Source of the DNA: Periweissella ghanensis | GTDB lineage: Bacteria; Bacillota; Bacilli; Lactobacillales; Lactobacillaceae | Assembly (NCBI RefSeq): GCF_918814755.1 | Contig: NZ_CAKKNT010000008.1 | Location: 1 to 64,000 of the forward strand | Length of the DNA: 64,000 bases | Direction: 5' to 3' | In this document: piece after piece, positions 20,449 to 28,431 of the stretch | How positions within the stretch are numbered: the first letter of the stretch is position 1 | Layout: every line of letters starts with the position of its first letter | Program-made: the position numbers and the translations under genes | The notes under the pieces: model-generated | Told to the model about the DNA's origin: nothing | What the model saw: only the letters and a program-made list of their open reading frames with translations | Databases searched by the model: none

Positions 20449-21267
20449 ATGTTTAGACTTTTAACGACCTTTATTACGGTCTATGAGACCAAAAATTTCT
20501 CAAACGCTGCCCGTCAACTTTTTATTTCCCAACCAACTGTCAGTAATCATATTCAACAGCTTGAAAACCACTTTGATACGCAGCTCTTTATTCGTAACGG
20601 GCATAGTGAAGTTGTACCCACCGAAATTGCCCGACGCATCTATGATAAAGCGCTTAAAATCATGGCCGATTGGGAGGCAGTTGAGCAAGATGTCCGCACA
20701 CACAGCGAGCCAAAAATCCCGTTTAAAATCGCGGTTTCGCATACAACCGGTGCCATTTACTTACCTAAAATATTACCCTTCATTTTAGCGCAGAATGCCA
20801 ATTTTGATATTGAAATTCAAATGCACAATTCCGACCAAGTCCTAGAACTATTGAGCCAACATCAAATTGATATGGGGCTAATTGAAAAGCCCATTGTTAA
20901 CAATAACGTCGCTAGTCATATTATGATGCATGATCAATTAGTCTTGGCTGGTGACTTGGGAAATAATTTATGGTTAGTCCGCGAAGCTGGTTCTGGCGTT
21001 TATCATTTCACGCAACAATACTTCAAGGCCAACCATTTACGGCCTGAAAAACAAGTTACGATTGCCAACAATGATATTATTGTGGCTCTCCTTGCAGCCG
21101 GTATTGGTAAGTCAATTGTTTCAATTAATGCCTTGCCAAAGAATATTCCCTATCAAGAACTTGATGAAACCTTCAATCGTAACTTCTATTTATTGACTAG
21201 TCGTGATCGTAAACATCCTTTAATTATGAATACGATTAATCAAATCGTTAGTGAATTTAGCTTGTGA
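20449..21267 (+). CDS. LysR-family regulator, YeiE/CysL-like by context
   Basis: 272 residues: HTH at residues 3-60 (TFITVYETKNFSNAARQL / FISQPTVSNHIQQLE) and a LysR substrate domain from KIPFKIAVSHTTG. It is divergent from the YeiH-type exporter, so it probably controls that gene, as YeiE does in enterobacteria; the effector might be a sulfur anion (inference). It is about 20 residues shorter than typical LysR proteins, and its stop codon at 21265-21267 lies at the very edge of a transposon right end. The insertion may have replaced the native C terminus. Confidence 0.86.
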   Translation: MFRLLTTFITVYETKNFSNAARQLFISQPTVSNHIQQLENHFDTQLFIRNGHSEVVPTEIARRIYDKALKIMADWEAVEQDVRTHSEPKIPFKIAVSHTTGAIYLPKILPFILAQNANFDIEIQMHNSDQVLELLSQHQIDMGLIEKPIVNNNVASHIMMHDQLVLAGDLGNNLWLVREAGSGVYHFTQQYFKANHLRPEKQVTIANNDIIVALLAAGIGKSIVSINALPKNIPYQELDETFNRNFYLLTSRDRKHPLIMNTINQIVSEFSL

Positions 21268-21457
21268 ACTACTCGTCCATGAATGAACGAGCTTCAATTT
21301 TTAATTGAAAACGTTTAGGCAATGCACTCTGACGAGTGGTTTCAGCATAGGAAATCGTTGGATATATCGCACTTGTTTTGCACGCTCAAAGTGATACGCA
21401 CATATCCGTCCTCAAAGCCTTTCAAGACGACTAGGTTCTGTCTCGCCTATCTTAAAA
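21268..21457 (-). mobile_element. IS200/IS605-type right end and putative reRNA (omega RNA) region
   Basis: Downstream of the tnpB stop lies an imperfect palindrome, CTCGTCCAT (21272-21280) and ATGAACGAG (21283-21291), two bases apart. It is the subterminal hairpin typical of IS200/IS605 right ends. A second hairpin, TTCAATTTTTAATTGAA, lies at 21293-21309. In active elements the omega RNA is read through the tnpB 3' end into this region. No left end or tnpA is visible. No gene lies in these 190 bases. Confidence 0.6.
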
Positions 21458-22303
21458 CTAGTTTATTGCAACCAGACTACTTGGCTTAATTGCTGGGTAG
21501 TCTTTTAATTTGATGTGTTTTTCTGGAGATAAGCCCCATGCCAAAATATTTTTAGCGGCATTTAAATCTCGTGAAATCATATTACCAGTGTATTTAGATA
21601 CCCATTCACGGACTGTAACAGAATGCTTTTCTTCAAATTCAGTACCATATTCGACTTGTGATGTTTTGTAACTATCAACGCGAATCAACGTTTTACCAGT
21701 TTTATTAGCTCGCATTTCAATTAATTCCATGAGCCGATACGGTTTGATTTTTGCGAGTTTCCGGTTTAACCCCGTATTGGTTCGCTTTACCGCCCGCATT
21801 TCTTTACTATCTAGTTGTTCAACAACAACTAAATCGGTAGCTTGGAACAGCGCCCGTGCTAATTTTTTATAAGCTTCATCCAAGATGTTGGTCCGTTTAA
21901 TATTTAAATATTTAATCTGCTGATTTAGCTTAATCAACTGTTGACTAGTGAGCTTCAACCAAATCATCTTATCGCGCTTGGATTTTAAAGTATTAATTTG
22001 GGTTTCTAAATAATCTGCTTGGTCTGCAATCGCAGTGGCAAGATAATGCGTTTGATCCGCTGAAGTATGAAAAATTTTATTATCTTTCATATTCCAATCA
22101 ACGCCGATTTTGCTATTAGGTTGCTTACGCGTAACTTGTTCACGAATCACTAATTGTAATTCGTAGTGTCCATTGCCTTTTAGCTTTAATTTAGAAATCA
22201 CAATCGTTTTATTAACAAGGTTTTTAATATTTTCAACAACTTGTAGTACCCCAAAATCTTGTATCTTAATACCGTGTCTTTCGCCCTTAAAGCAATAAAT
22301 ACC
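21458..22303 (-). pseudogene. tnpB: TnpB (IS605 family), 5'-truncated
   Basis: The open frame encodes 247 residues from a GTG at 22201 and continues upstream without a start for 34 more codons with TnpB-like sequence (GIKIQDFGVLQVVENIKN). About 100 N-terminal residues are missing compared with a normal TnpB. RuvC residues are kept: Asp in KIGVDWNMKDNKIF, Glu in VVVEQLDSKEM, Asp in SRDLNAAKNIL. The four zinc-ribbon cysteines are absent; the segment reads SQVEYGTEF ... REWVSKYTG. Known role of the family: RNA-guided DNA nuclease that helps the transposon persist. Probably non-functional here because of the missing N terminus. Confidence 0.85.
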
Positions 22304-22343
22304 AAAAATTCGAAATCATCTCATGATGACTTCGAATTTTTTT
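22304..22343 (-). terminator. Terminator of the SMR gene
   Basis: Arms AAAAATTCGAA-TCATC and GATGA-TTCGAATTTTT around a four-base loop. It lies directly after the SMR stop and marks the sharp 5' boundary of the TnpB remnant. Confidence 0.8.
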
Positions 22344-22354
22344 GTGTTATTTAA

Positions 22355-22687
22355 TTAACCGTGACTAGGCGCATATAAATTAAGTAAAATAACGCCACAA
22401 ACGATCAAGGCCAATGCGACATAGACCTGCCACATAAAATGCGTATGATAGACAACGCGGTCTAATACCGTTAAAATCACAATGCCGACGGCTGACCAAA
22501 TTGCATAGGCCACCCCTGTTGGAATCACTGTTAATGATTGTCCAAGCGAATAAAAACTGATGCAATAAAAGACGATAATTCCAAGTAATAATAACGGATT
22601 AAAGCCCGCATTCGTGGCATTAACCCGCAATAACGATGTTGCAATCAATTCCGAAACAATCGCCACTCCCAATGAAACATAGACCAT
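22355..22687 (-). CDS. Small multidrug resistance (SMR) family transporter
   Basis: 110 residues with four hydrophobic helices. The proton- and drug-coupling Glu is residue 13 in AIVSELIATSLL. GVAYAIWSAVGIV in helix 3 is the SMR signature. Acts as an antiparallel dimer exporting cationic or guanidinium-like compounds in exchange for protons; the substrate cannot be told from sequence. Single gene with its own terminator, no second SMR subunit next to it. GAGGTA lies upstream of the ATG. Confidence 0.9.
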   Translation of the reverse strand: MVYVSLGVAIVSELIATSLLRVNATNAGFNPLLLLGIIVFYCISFYSLGQSLTVIPTGVAYAIWSAVGIVILTVLDRVVYHTHFMWQVYVALALIVCGVILLNLYAPSHG

Positions 22688-22792
22688 AATAATACCTCAT
22701 TATAAATTTATCTTTTAACGATAGCATATTTTAAATGGCTTAGATGCAATAATCTGTAAAGTTCTAGTATCATTTACTAAGCCAGTATACAT

Positions 22793-22833
22793 AAAAAAGA
22801 AGTCTGCAAGGTTACCCCTACAGACTTCTTTTT
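22793..22833 (-). terminator. Terminator of lepB
   Basis: AAAAAGAAGTCTG pairs with CAGACTTCTTTTT around a loop of about 12 bases, immediately after the lepB stop codon. Confidence 0.85.
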
Positions 22834-22840
22834 ATGGTTA

Positions 22841-23458
22841 TTAGTTAGCTTTATAACTGTTAATAATTTCGTGGTGGGCTTGCCATGGGAATGCTTTAAC
22901 CACCCCTAAGATTTGACTCTTTGGTACCAAGCCCCAATAACGACTATCATTTGATACGGAACGGTGATCACCCATTACATAGTAATAGCCTTGCGGAATG
23001 ACGTTATTAGCATTAGCTTTAAAAGTCCATTTGTGAACTTCGGCTAATGACGTTAGCGTAAAGCCGGGGAATGATTGCCCTAACATATTAAGCGTCCCCG
23101 CATTTTGTTGATCTTTACTAATATAACTTTGTGAGAATTGCTTGTTGTTGATGAATAATTTACCATCGGCACTATAACGAATTGAATCACCTGGTAAACC
23201 AATAACCCGCTTAACATAATCAATGTTTTGACCGTTGGCTTGGGGATCAACTTCTTTAGCATCAAAAACAATTACCGTATCATGTTTGATTTGCGCTTTG
23301 TGCAATAATACCAATGATTGCCGGTTTTGTAAGTTTGGTTGCATTGATGTGCCATCAACTTTAACCACTGATAAAAAGTTATCTTTAACAAAGAAGGCGA
23401 TGGCGACCCCTATAACAATTGGGATAACCCATTCAAATACCTTTTTTAATCCTTTCAT
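22841..23458 (-). CDS. lepB: Signal peptidase I
   Basis: Membrane-bound serine protease that removes Sec signal peptides. 205 residues: one N-terminal membrane helix (residues 8-28), catalytic Ser38 in VDGTSMQPNL, catalytic Lys83 in YVKRVIGLPGD, and the conserved MGDHRSVSNDSRYWG box near residue 165. The ATG at 23458 has AAGGAGT upstream; a TTG one codon earlier is less likely. Single gene; the preceding 380 bases hold the cre-linked small RNA candidate. Confidence 0.95.
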   Translation of the reverse strand: MKGLKKVFEWVIPIVIGVAIAFFVKDNFLSVVKVDGTSMQPNLQNRQSLVLLHKAQIKHDTVIVFDAKEVDPQANGQNIDYVKRVIGLPGDSIRYSADGKLFINNKQFSQSYISKDQQNAGTLNMLGQSFPGFTLTSLAEVHKWTFKANANNVIPQGYYYVMGDHRSVSNDSRYWGLVPKSQILGVVKAFPWQAHHEIINSYKAN

Positions 23459-23632
23459 CAATAAACTCCTTTATGACGATTTATTATACGCTTAGTAGCA
23501 TTGTGCTTGTAAACGCGGTAGTACCTATATCATACCATATCCCATTCATAATACACGTAATCCACTTCAATATCTGGCGCTTACTTGCTAAAAATTAGGT
23601 ATTTTATAAAAACCTTAGCAGCTTTTTACAAC

Positions 23633-23713
23633 AAAAAAGACCTACTCATGGCAGGCCTAAGGAATGAAAACTTCAGTTAATTCTATGGAGTTATCAAAAA
23701 CATACTTATTGAC
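23633..23713 (-). ncRNA. Candidate CcpA-controlled small RNA, about 80 nt
   Basis: In the 380-base gap 23459-23841 the minus strand has a complete transcription unit without an ORF. It has -35 TTGAAA (23743-23748), a 17-base spacer and -10 TAATAT (23720-23725). After an expected start near 23713 comes a GC-containing hairpin (GGCCT 23653-23657 with AGGTC 23639-23643, one G-U pair) and a run of six T (23633-23638). The longest peptide is 10 codons. TTCCTT, complementary to a ribosome binding site, lies just before the hairpin. A cre site overlaps the -35 box. Expression is inferred, not seen. Confidence 0.5.
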
Positions 23714-23733
23714 ATCCTTATATTAGCACCTTA

Positions 23734-23747
23734 TGAAAGCGGTTTCA
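23734..23747. promoter_or_regulatory. cre site (CcpA operator) over a minus-strand -35 box
   Basis: TGAAAGCGGTTTCA, a full 14-base match to the cre consensus and a perfect palindrome. It overlaps the -35 of the small RNA promoter. On the plus strand TTGACA-N17-TATGAA (23710-23738) also overlaps it. Confidence 0.7.
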
Positions 23748-23786
23748 ATATATTTTTTTATAAAATGATAATTTCTACAAAATAAA

Positions 23787-23816
23787 TTGACAACCTTCCC
23801 TTAACTTTTGTATGCT
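23787..23816 (+). promoter_or_regulatory. Promoter of the 87-aa membrane protein gene
   Basis: TTGACA (23787-23792), an 18-base spacer and TATGCT (23811-23816), 25 bases before the ATG. Confidence 0.55.
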
Positions 23817-23841
23817 TTGAAGGATATCGGGGGACAATGTT

Positions 23842-24105
23842 ATGTTTAATTTGGAAGACATCATCTTCTTTTGCGCACTCGGTTTAGGGATTTTCATTGG
23901 GCCACTACTCAACACAACGACAACGACTCGTAAATTATTTCCCTATCGTGGCGAAATTCTAGGCGTTATTGGCTGTATTTATTGGTTTGCAGCGCTATTT
24001 TTAACCGGTTTTAGTGACTATTTAGGCTACCCATCCGCAATTTTAGCAATGGCCGCTTCGATTATTAGTAATGAGCTGTATGGTGATCGCCGTTTTAAAA
24101 AATAA
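23842..24105 (+). CDS. Small membrane protein, unknown
   Basis: 87 residues with three hydrophobic segments (about 7-22, 36-54 and 62-76) separated by TTTTTRKLFPYRGE and GFSDYLGYP. No family recognised. GGGGGA lies before the ATG, and a promoter lies at 23787-23816. The stop is one base from the end of the convergent oxidoreductase gene. Size and topology would fit a small accessory or DUF membrane protein; no function is claimed. Confidence 0.65.
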   Translation: MFNLEDIIFFCALGLGIFIGPLLNTTTTTRKLFPYRGEILGVIGCIYWFAALFLTGFSDYLGYPSAILAMAASIISNELYGDRRFKK

Positions 24106-24106
24106 A

Positions 24107-25066
24107 TCAATGCGTTAACACAATTTTACCTATATTCTGATTAGCCGCCATGTACTCAAGGGCGGCTTTTGTGTTAGCAAAATCAAAGGTACTATCAATA
24201 ACTGGTTTCAAGTGACCATCCGCAAATAACAACGTGGTATCAGCCGTAAACGCTTGAACTAACTGGGCTTTGTAAGCATCACTACGCGGTGATAATAACG
24301 TCCCAATTAAGCTTAAACGTTTATCCGCAATTTGTCGTAAATCAAACTGCTCCACTTGACTACCACTCAAAGTACTAATTAAAATATATCTGCCATCAAT
24401 GGCGGCACACTGTAAATTCTGATGAAAATACGCGGCGCCAATAAAATCTAAAATTACATCGGCTCCATGAGTATCAAATGCTAACACTGCGGCGGCAAAG
24501 TCAGTTGTTTGATAATCAATTACCAAATCAGCTCCGGCAGCATAACAAGCGGTGTGTTTCCGTGCACTAGCCGTCGCAATCACTTTGGCATGTTTTAAAC
24601 TTTTAGCTAACTGAATAGCAGCTAACCCAACTCCACTAGAACCAGCGTGGATTAAAACCGTTTCACCTTCTTGCAAATTAGCTAACCAAATTAAAGCTTG
24701 GTAACCCGTTAAATAATTTTCGGCAATCGCGGCAGCTTCAACATAATTCATCGATGCTGGCATGATTAAAGCTTGATCGGCCGGCAGACAAACTTGTTGG
24801 GCATACCCGCCAGTCTGTACAATCCCATATACCCGGGTTCCAGGGATAAAGCGTGGGTCAGTGCTATGATTTTCTAAAACAATACCTGCAACCTCAACTC
24901 CTAAAATTAAATCATTGGCCCCCGTATTCAAACGGTGTAAATCTAAGCGATTGACCCCACTGGCGGCAATCTCAATTAATAAGTCGCCTGGTTTGGGCGT
25001 CGGCTGTGGTACTTGGATAATTCCATTACCATCCATCTTCAAACTACCTTTTGTTATTGCTTGCAT
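24107..25066 (-). CDS. Zinc-free MDR-family quinone/alcohol oxidoreductase
   Basis: 319-residue medium-chain dehydrogenase/reductase. N-terminal GroES-like domain (DLLIEIAASGVNRLDLHR, a quinone-oxidoreductase signature), Rossmann domain with VLIHAGSSGVGLAAIQLAK near residue 140, and C-terminal IGKIVLTH. Catalytic zinc ligands are missing, pointing to an NADPH:quinone reductase rather than an alcohol dehydrogenase. AAGGAGT lies before the ATG. Divergent from the aldehyde dehydrogenase gene, with 182 bases between. Confidence 0.85.
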   Translation of the reverse strand: MQAITKGSLKMDGNGIIQVPQPTPKPGDLLIEIAASGVNRLDLHRLNTGANDLILGVEVAGIVLENHSTDPRFIPGTRVYGIVQTGGYAQQVCLPADQALIMPASMNYVEAAAIAENYLTGYQALIWLANLQEGETVLIHAGSSGVGLAAIQLAKSLKHAKVIATASARKHTACYAAGADLVIDYQTTDFAAAVLAFDTHGADVILDFIGAAYFHQNLQCAAIDGRYILISTLSGSQVEQFDLRQIADKRLSLIGTLLSPRSDAYKAQLVQAFTADTTLLFADGHLKPVIDSTFDFANTKAALEYMAANQNIGKIVLTH

Positions 25067-25248
25067 AAACGGACTCCTTTGTTTAAAAAGACATTATCGC
25101 CAATAAGTTAGCACAATTATACGAAGAAACACATCAATATTCCTAAATTTGAGGATATCTTTACCATTCGCGGTGGCCTAACCCGTTTCGCTTTATCTTA
25201 CATAAAGAAAGTGAAATAATGGACGTATATTAAAGGGGGAATAATATT

Positions 25249-26622
25249 ATGAGTTATCAAGCAATCAATCCATTCGATGGAACAGTCATTAAAGAATTTC
25301 CATACGCTTCCACCCAAGAAGTTGAAGCAGCTTTAACCAATGGTCACGAATTCTACGTTGCCAGTAAATCACAAGCACCAACTGAACGTGAAAAACTATT
25401 AGCCGCGCTAGCTGATGAATTTGAAACTAATAGCGAATATTATGCTAAACTCCTCTCAACTAATATGGGAAAATTAATTAGTCAAGCTCGAAATGAAGTT
25501 AAGAGCAACGTCTTAATTGCCCGATACTATGCTAACCATGGAGCTGAATTCATTAAACCCAAGGATTTCCCTAGTGTTGATGTCAGTACGTCTTATGTTG
25601 AATATCAAGCGACAGGAATTGTTCTAGCCGTTGAACCATGGAACTTCCCATACACGCAAGTTATGCGCGTTGTGGCGCCAAACTTTGTCTTAGGGAATGC
25701 CGTTATTTTAAAACACGCCGGCATTGTCCCTGAATGTGCTCTTGCTTTTGAAGAAGCATGCCAAAAAGCTGGTTGGCCAACAGGCGCATTCAAAAACCTG
25801 TTCCTTGATTATGATCAAGTTGAAGATATCATTGCTGACCCCCGCGTCCAAGGAGTCGCTTTAACTGGTTCTGATGGTGCTGGGCGGACTGTTGCTGCCA
25901 ATGCCGGTAAATACTTAAAACAATCAAGTATGGAACTAGGTGGTACCGATGTGTTTGTCGTATTAGCTGATGCTGAAATCAAGCGGGCCGTTAAAGAAGC
26001 TGCTCAAGCGCGGTTAACCAATGCCGGCCAAGTTTGTACCGCGGCTAAACGTTATCTAGTTGCCGCTGATATCTACGACGACTTCTTAGAACAACTGAAA
26101 GCGGAATTTGCAACTTACAAATTAGGTGATCCACTTGATGAAACAACTACCTTGGCACCCCTTTCTTCTAAGGACGCCCAAAAGAAACTCTACGAACAAA
26201 CCCAACAAGTCATTGCGGGCGGGGCCAAAGTCTTGTATGGTGAATTAACCGACATCACGAAACCAGGTGCGGGGTTTGAACCAATGATTTTAACGGGGAT
26301 GACCACTGATAACCCAATGTATGATACGGAACTATTTGGTCCGGTGGCACAAATTTATAAAGTTGCCGATGATGATGAAATCATTGCGTTAGCCAATAAC
26401 TCACAACATGGGCTTGGTGGTGCGATTTATGCCACTGATATTGATCACGCTCGACGTTTAGCTAGTCAAATTGAAACTGGTCAAGTGTCAATCAACCGCC
26501 GGATGGCCTCACATAGTGAAGTCCCATTTGGGGGCATTAAAGAATCTGGCTATGGTCGTGAATTAAGCCATTACGGAATTGAAGTCTTTGCTAACATCAA
26601 AGCAATCACTTATAACGACTAA
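25249..26622 (+). CDS. gabD: Succinate-semialdehyde/aldehyde dehydrogenase
   Basis: 457-residue NAD(P)-dependent aldehyde dehydrogenase. Catalytic Cys263 is in NAGQVCTAAKR, the general-base Glu is in MELGGTD near residue 230, the substrate-positioning Asn is in EPWNFPY near residue 135, and the C-terminal PFGGIKESGYGRE is typical. Residue pattern and length best fit the GabD/YneI group of succinate-semialdehyde dehydrogenases; in lactic acid bacteria such enzymes often have broad substrates. No gabT or gadB gene is nearby. GGGGGA lies before the ATG; the terminator is at 26652-26685. Confidence 0.85.
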   Translation: MSYQAINPFDGTVIKEFPYASTQEVEAALTNGHEFYVASKSQAPTEREKLLAALADEFETNSEYYAKLLSTNMGKLISQARNEVKSNVLIARYYANHGAEFIKPKDFPSVDVSTSYVEYQATGIVLAVEPWNFPYTQVMRVVAPNFVLGNAVILKHAGIVPECALAFEEACQKAGWPTGAFKNLFLDYDQVEDIIADPRVQGVALTGSDGAGRTVAANAGKYLKQSSMELGGTDVFVVLADAEIKRAVKEAAQARLTNAGQVCTAAKRYLVAADIYDDFLEQLKAEFATYKLGDPLDETTTLAPLSSKDAQKKLYEQTQQVIAGGAKVLYGELTDITKPGAGFEPMILTGMTTDNPMYDTELFGPVAQIYKVADDDEIIALANNSQHGLGGAIYATDIDHARRLASQIETGQVSINRRMASHSEVPFGGIKESGYGRELSHYGIEVFANIKAITYND

Positions 26623-26651
26623 TCATTGCTAACTACAACTATTTGTAAATT

Positions 26652-26685
26652 AAAAATCGGCTGAAGTACGCTTCAGCCGATTTTT
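26652..26685 (+). terminator. Terminator of the aldehyde dehydrogenase gene
   Basis: Perfect stem AAAATCGGCTGAAG / CTTCAGCCGATTTT with a short loop and T run. Confidence 0.9.
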
Positions 26686-26722
26686 CAATATCTAACAATT
26701 TTACTAATAAGGTGGTATCCAG

Positions 26723-27232
26723 ATGCAACAACTATATTTTCAAACCATAATTTGGCAGCAAATTCCCTTCACCCTGATTGCAAATGATCATGCGCTAGTT
26801 TATATCAGCACCCAAAAAGATTTCCAAACGGAATTAACCACCCGTTATGGCTCAGTTCAATTAGCAGCAAAAGCCACGCCGATTATTAGTTTGGCAATTA
26901 CGGAATTGAACAATTACTTTAAGCAGCCTAGCACCCCTTTCACCGTGCCACTGGAACCACTGGTCGCAACCTCATTTCAAAAACTAGTCTGGCAAGGCTT
27001 AACCACCATTCCAGTAGGAACAACCCTCTCATATCAACAACTTGCTCAACAGCTCAAACGCCCTTCAAGTACCCGAGCCGTAGCTAGTGCGGTAGCCAAA
27101 AACCCGTTCTTAATTATGGTACCTTGTCATCGGATTATTCGTAACGATGGCCAACTTGGTCAATATCGTAGTGGTTCCACGCTCAAGGCACAGTTACTGG
27201 CTCTTGAAACGTCTCAGACGAACCTTACTTAG
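26723..27232 (+). CDS. ogt: Methylated-DNA--protein-cysteine methyltransferase
   Basis: Repairs O6-alkylguanine by irreversible transfer to its own cysteine. 169 residues; the acceptor Cys is in IMVPCHRIIRNDG near residue 133. SYQQLAQQLKRPSSTRAVASAVAKNP is the DNA-binding helix-turn-helix with the Arg finger (split here as SYQQLAQQL and RAVASAVAKNP). Single gene after the aldehyde dehydrogenase terminator. Its 3' end overlaps the convergent methyltransferase-like gene by 8 bases. Confidence 0.93.
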   Translation: MQQLYFQTIIWQQIPFTLIANDHALVYISTQKDFQTELTTRYGSVQLAAKATPIISLAITELNNYFKQPSTPFTVPLEPLVATSFQKLVWQGLTTIPVGTTLSYQQLAQQLKRPSSTRAVASAVAKNPFLIMVPCHRIIRNDGQLGQYRSGSTLKAQLLALETSQTNLT

Positions 27233-28286
27233 CCATAATTTGATCAAGTTGGGCCATGTCAAGATACACGAAATAAATATCTTCGGGCATCATTTCTTCG
27301 GGGTCGGCTTTCACTACAACGAAGGCTTCAACAAATTGACTTGCTGCCAGTTGCTCAAGTTGTAAATGATCCCATAAAATGGCTTGTAAACTAGTTCGCG
27401 TTCCAAATAATGCTACCCGACTATCGGGTGCCATTAACCGTTTCAATTGGCTTAAATCAACTTTATTATCCGACGTACGGCTTGGCCACCCTGGTTGCTG
27501 TTTTGCTAATTGTATTTGTAATTCAGCCGCCGCTTGCGTGTAACCAAGATTGATTAAAGCGTAATCACAATTCTGTTGATCAGGAAAAATAGCTACAGCC
27601 TGATCATTATGTTTAATATGCTTTACGGGGATGCTCGTACTAAATTGGTAAAGATTACTAAAAAATTGGGTAATTTCATCATTTGTATCATACATAATGA
27701 AGAGACTCGTTTTTCCACCCAGAATTAATTGTGGTGCCCCGGAACCACAGTTTTCAGCGTATAACCGCACATCTTCCTGTAAACTATAAAACCGTACAAG
27801 TTCATCGATTACTGGTAATGGCACATAATTGGCCTGACCATTAAGGGCATCAGTAGCATCATTTATGTACGTATCATACCAATCATGCAAGACTGTAATT
27901 AAATCTTCAATCTCAGGTATCGCGTCAATTTGCTTAATACAATCAATAAAAAGGGCTTGGATTCCTGGATCATATTCATCGAGTTCATTAAAGAATTCGC
28001 AAATAGTTTCAAACAATGGTTCCACCGGAAATTCCTGTGCTAATTTTTTACTAATTTTGGTAATTAACGGAATCCCAGTACTTATATCCAATTCAGCATA
28101 TTGTTCAAAGAACGTTGTAAATAACATTGGCGCTTGTGTCTTAGCGCTCGGTCCACTTACAAAATTGCGTAAGTATTGTTTAATGACCAATAACGACAAA
28201 TTCATCTTAATGACATATTTACGTTGCATTGTCCGATCTTCTAAATATGCGGTATCAAATTGGCGATTAATGCGTTGATCAATCAT
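27225..28286 (-). CDS. Degenerate N6-methyltransferase-fold protein, copy 1
   Basis: 353-residue soluble protein with a full-length paralog at 61511-62548. The central block ANYVPLPVIDEL ... RLYAENCGSG aligns in layout with the Y-TP-x-V ... YDPxCGSG region (motif I) of HsdM/YtxK-type N6-adenine methyltransferases. Later blocks (DYALINLGYT in place of the DxxxxNPPF motif IV; SRVALFGTRTSLQ) also follow that fold. The NPP[FY] catalytic motif is missing, so methyl transfer is unlikely. The first 130 residues are helical and unmatched. Function unknown; the fold call is an inference from motif order. GAGG lies before the ATG. Confidence 0.6.
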   Translation of the reverse strand: MIDQRINRQFDTAYLEDRTMQRKYVIKMNLSLLVIKQYLRNFVSGPSAKTQAPMLFTTFFEQYAELDISTGIPLITKISKKLAQEFPVEPLFETICEFFNELDEYDPGIQALFIDCIKQIDAIPEIEDLITVLHDWYDTYINDATDALNGQANYVPLPVIDELVRFYSLQEDVRLYAENCGSGAPQLILGGKTSLFIMYDTNDEITQFFSNLYQFSTSIPVKHIKHNDQAVAIFPDQQNCDYALINLGYTQAAAELQIQLAKQQPGWPSRTSDNKVDLSQLKRLMAPDSRVALFGTRTSLQAILWDHLQLEQLAASQFVEAFVVVKADPEEMMPEDIYFVYLDMAQLDQIMAK

Positions 28287-28387
28287 CGATTATTCAATCC
28301 TCGTTCATTCTATTTGAAATTAGTTACTAACTTCAAATATGCTTATCTATCATCATACCATTATTCACTAAAATCAAAAAGACCATT

Positions 28388-28418
28388 AAAAAAGCAAAGG
28401 TTATGACCTTTGCTTTTT
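28388..28418 (-). terminator. Terminator after the secreted repeat protein gene
   Basis: AAAAAGCAAAGGT / ACCTTTGCTTTTT with a four-base loop, 13 bases past the stop codon; usable on both strands. Confidence 0.85.
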
Positions 28419-28431
28419 AGTTAATTACTTT

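Noticed and set aside
23668-23682. A 15-base word (AAACTTCAGTTAATT) shared with 51755-51769
   Set aside because: Short, AT-rich and isolated in unrelated contexts; likely chance, and same-sense rather than complementary.
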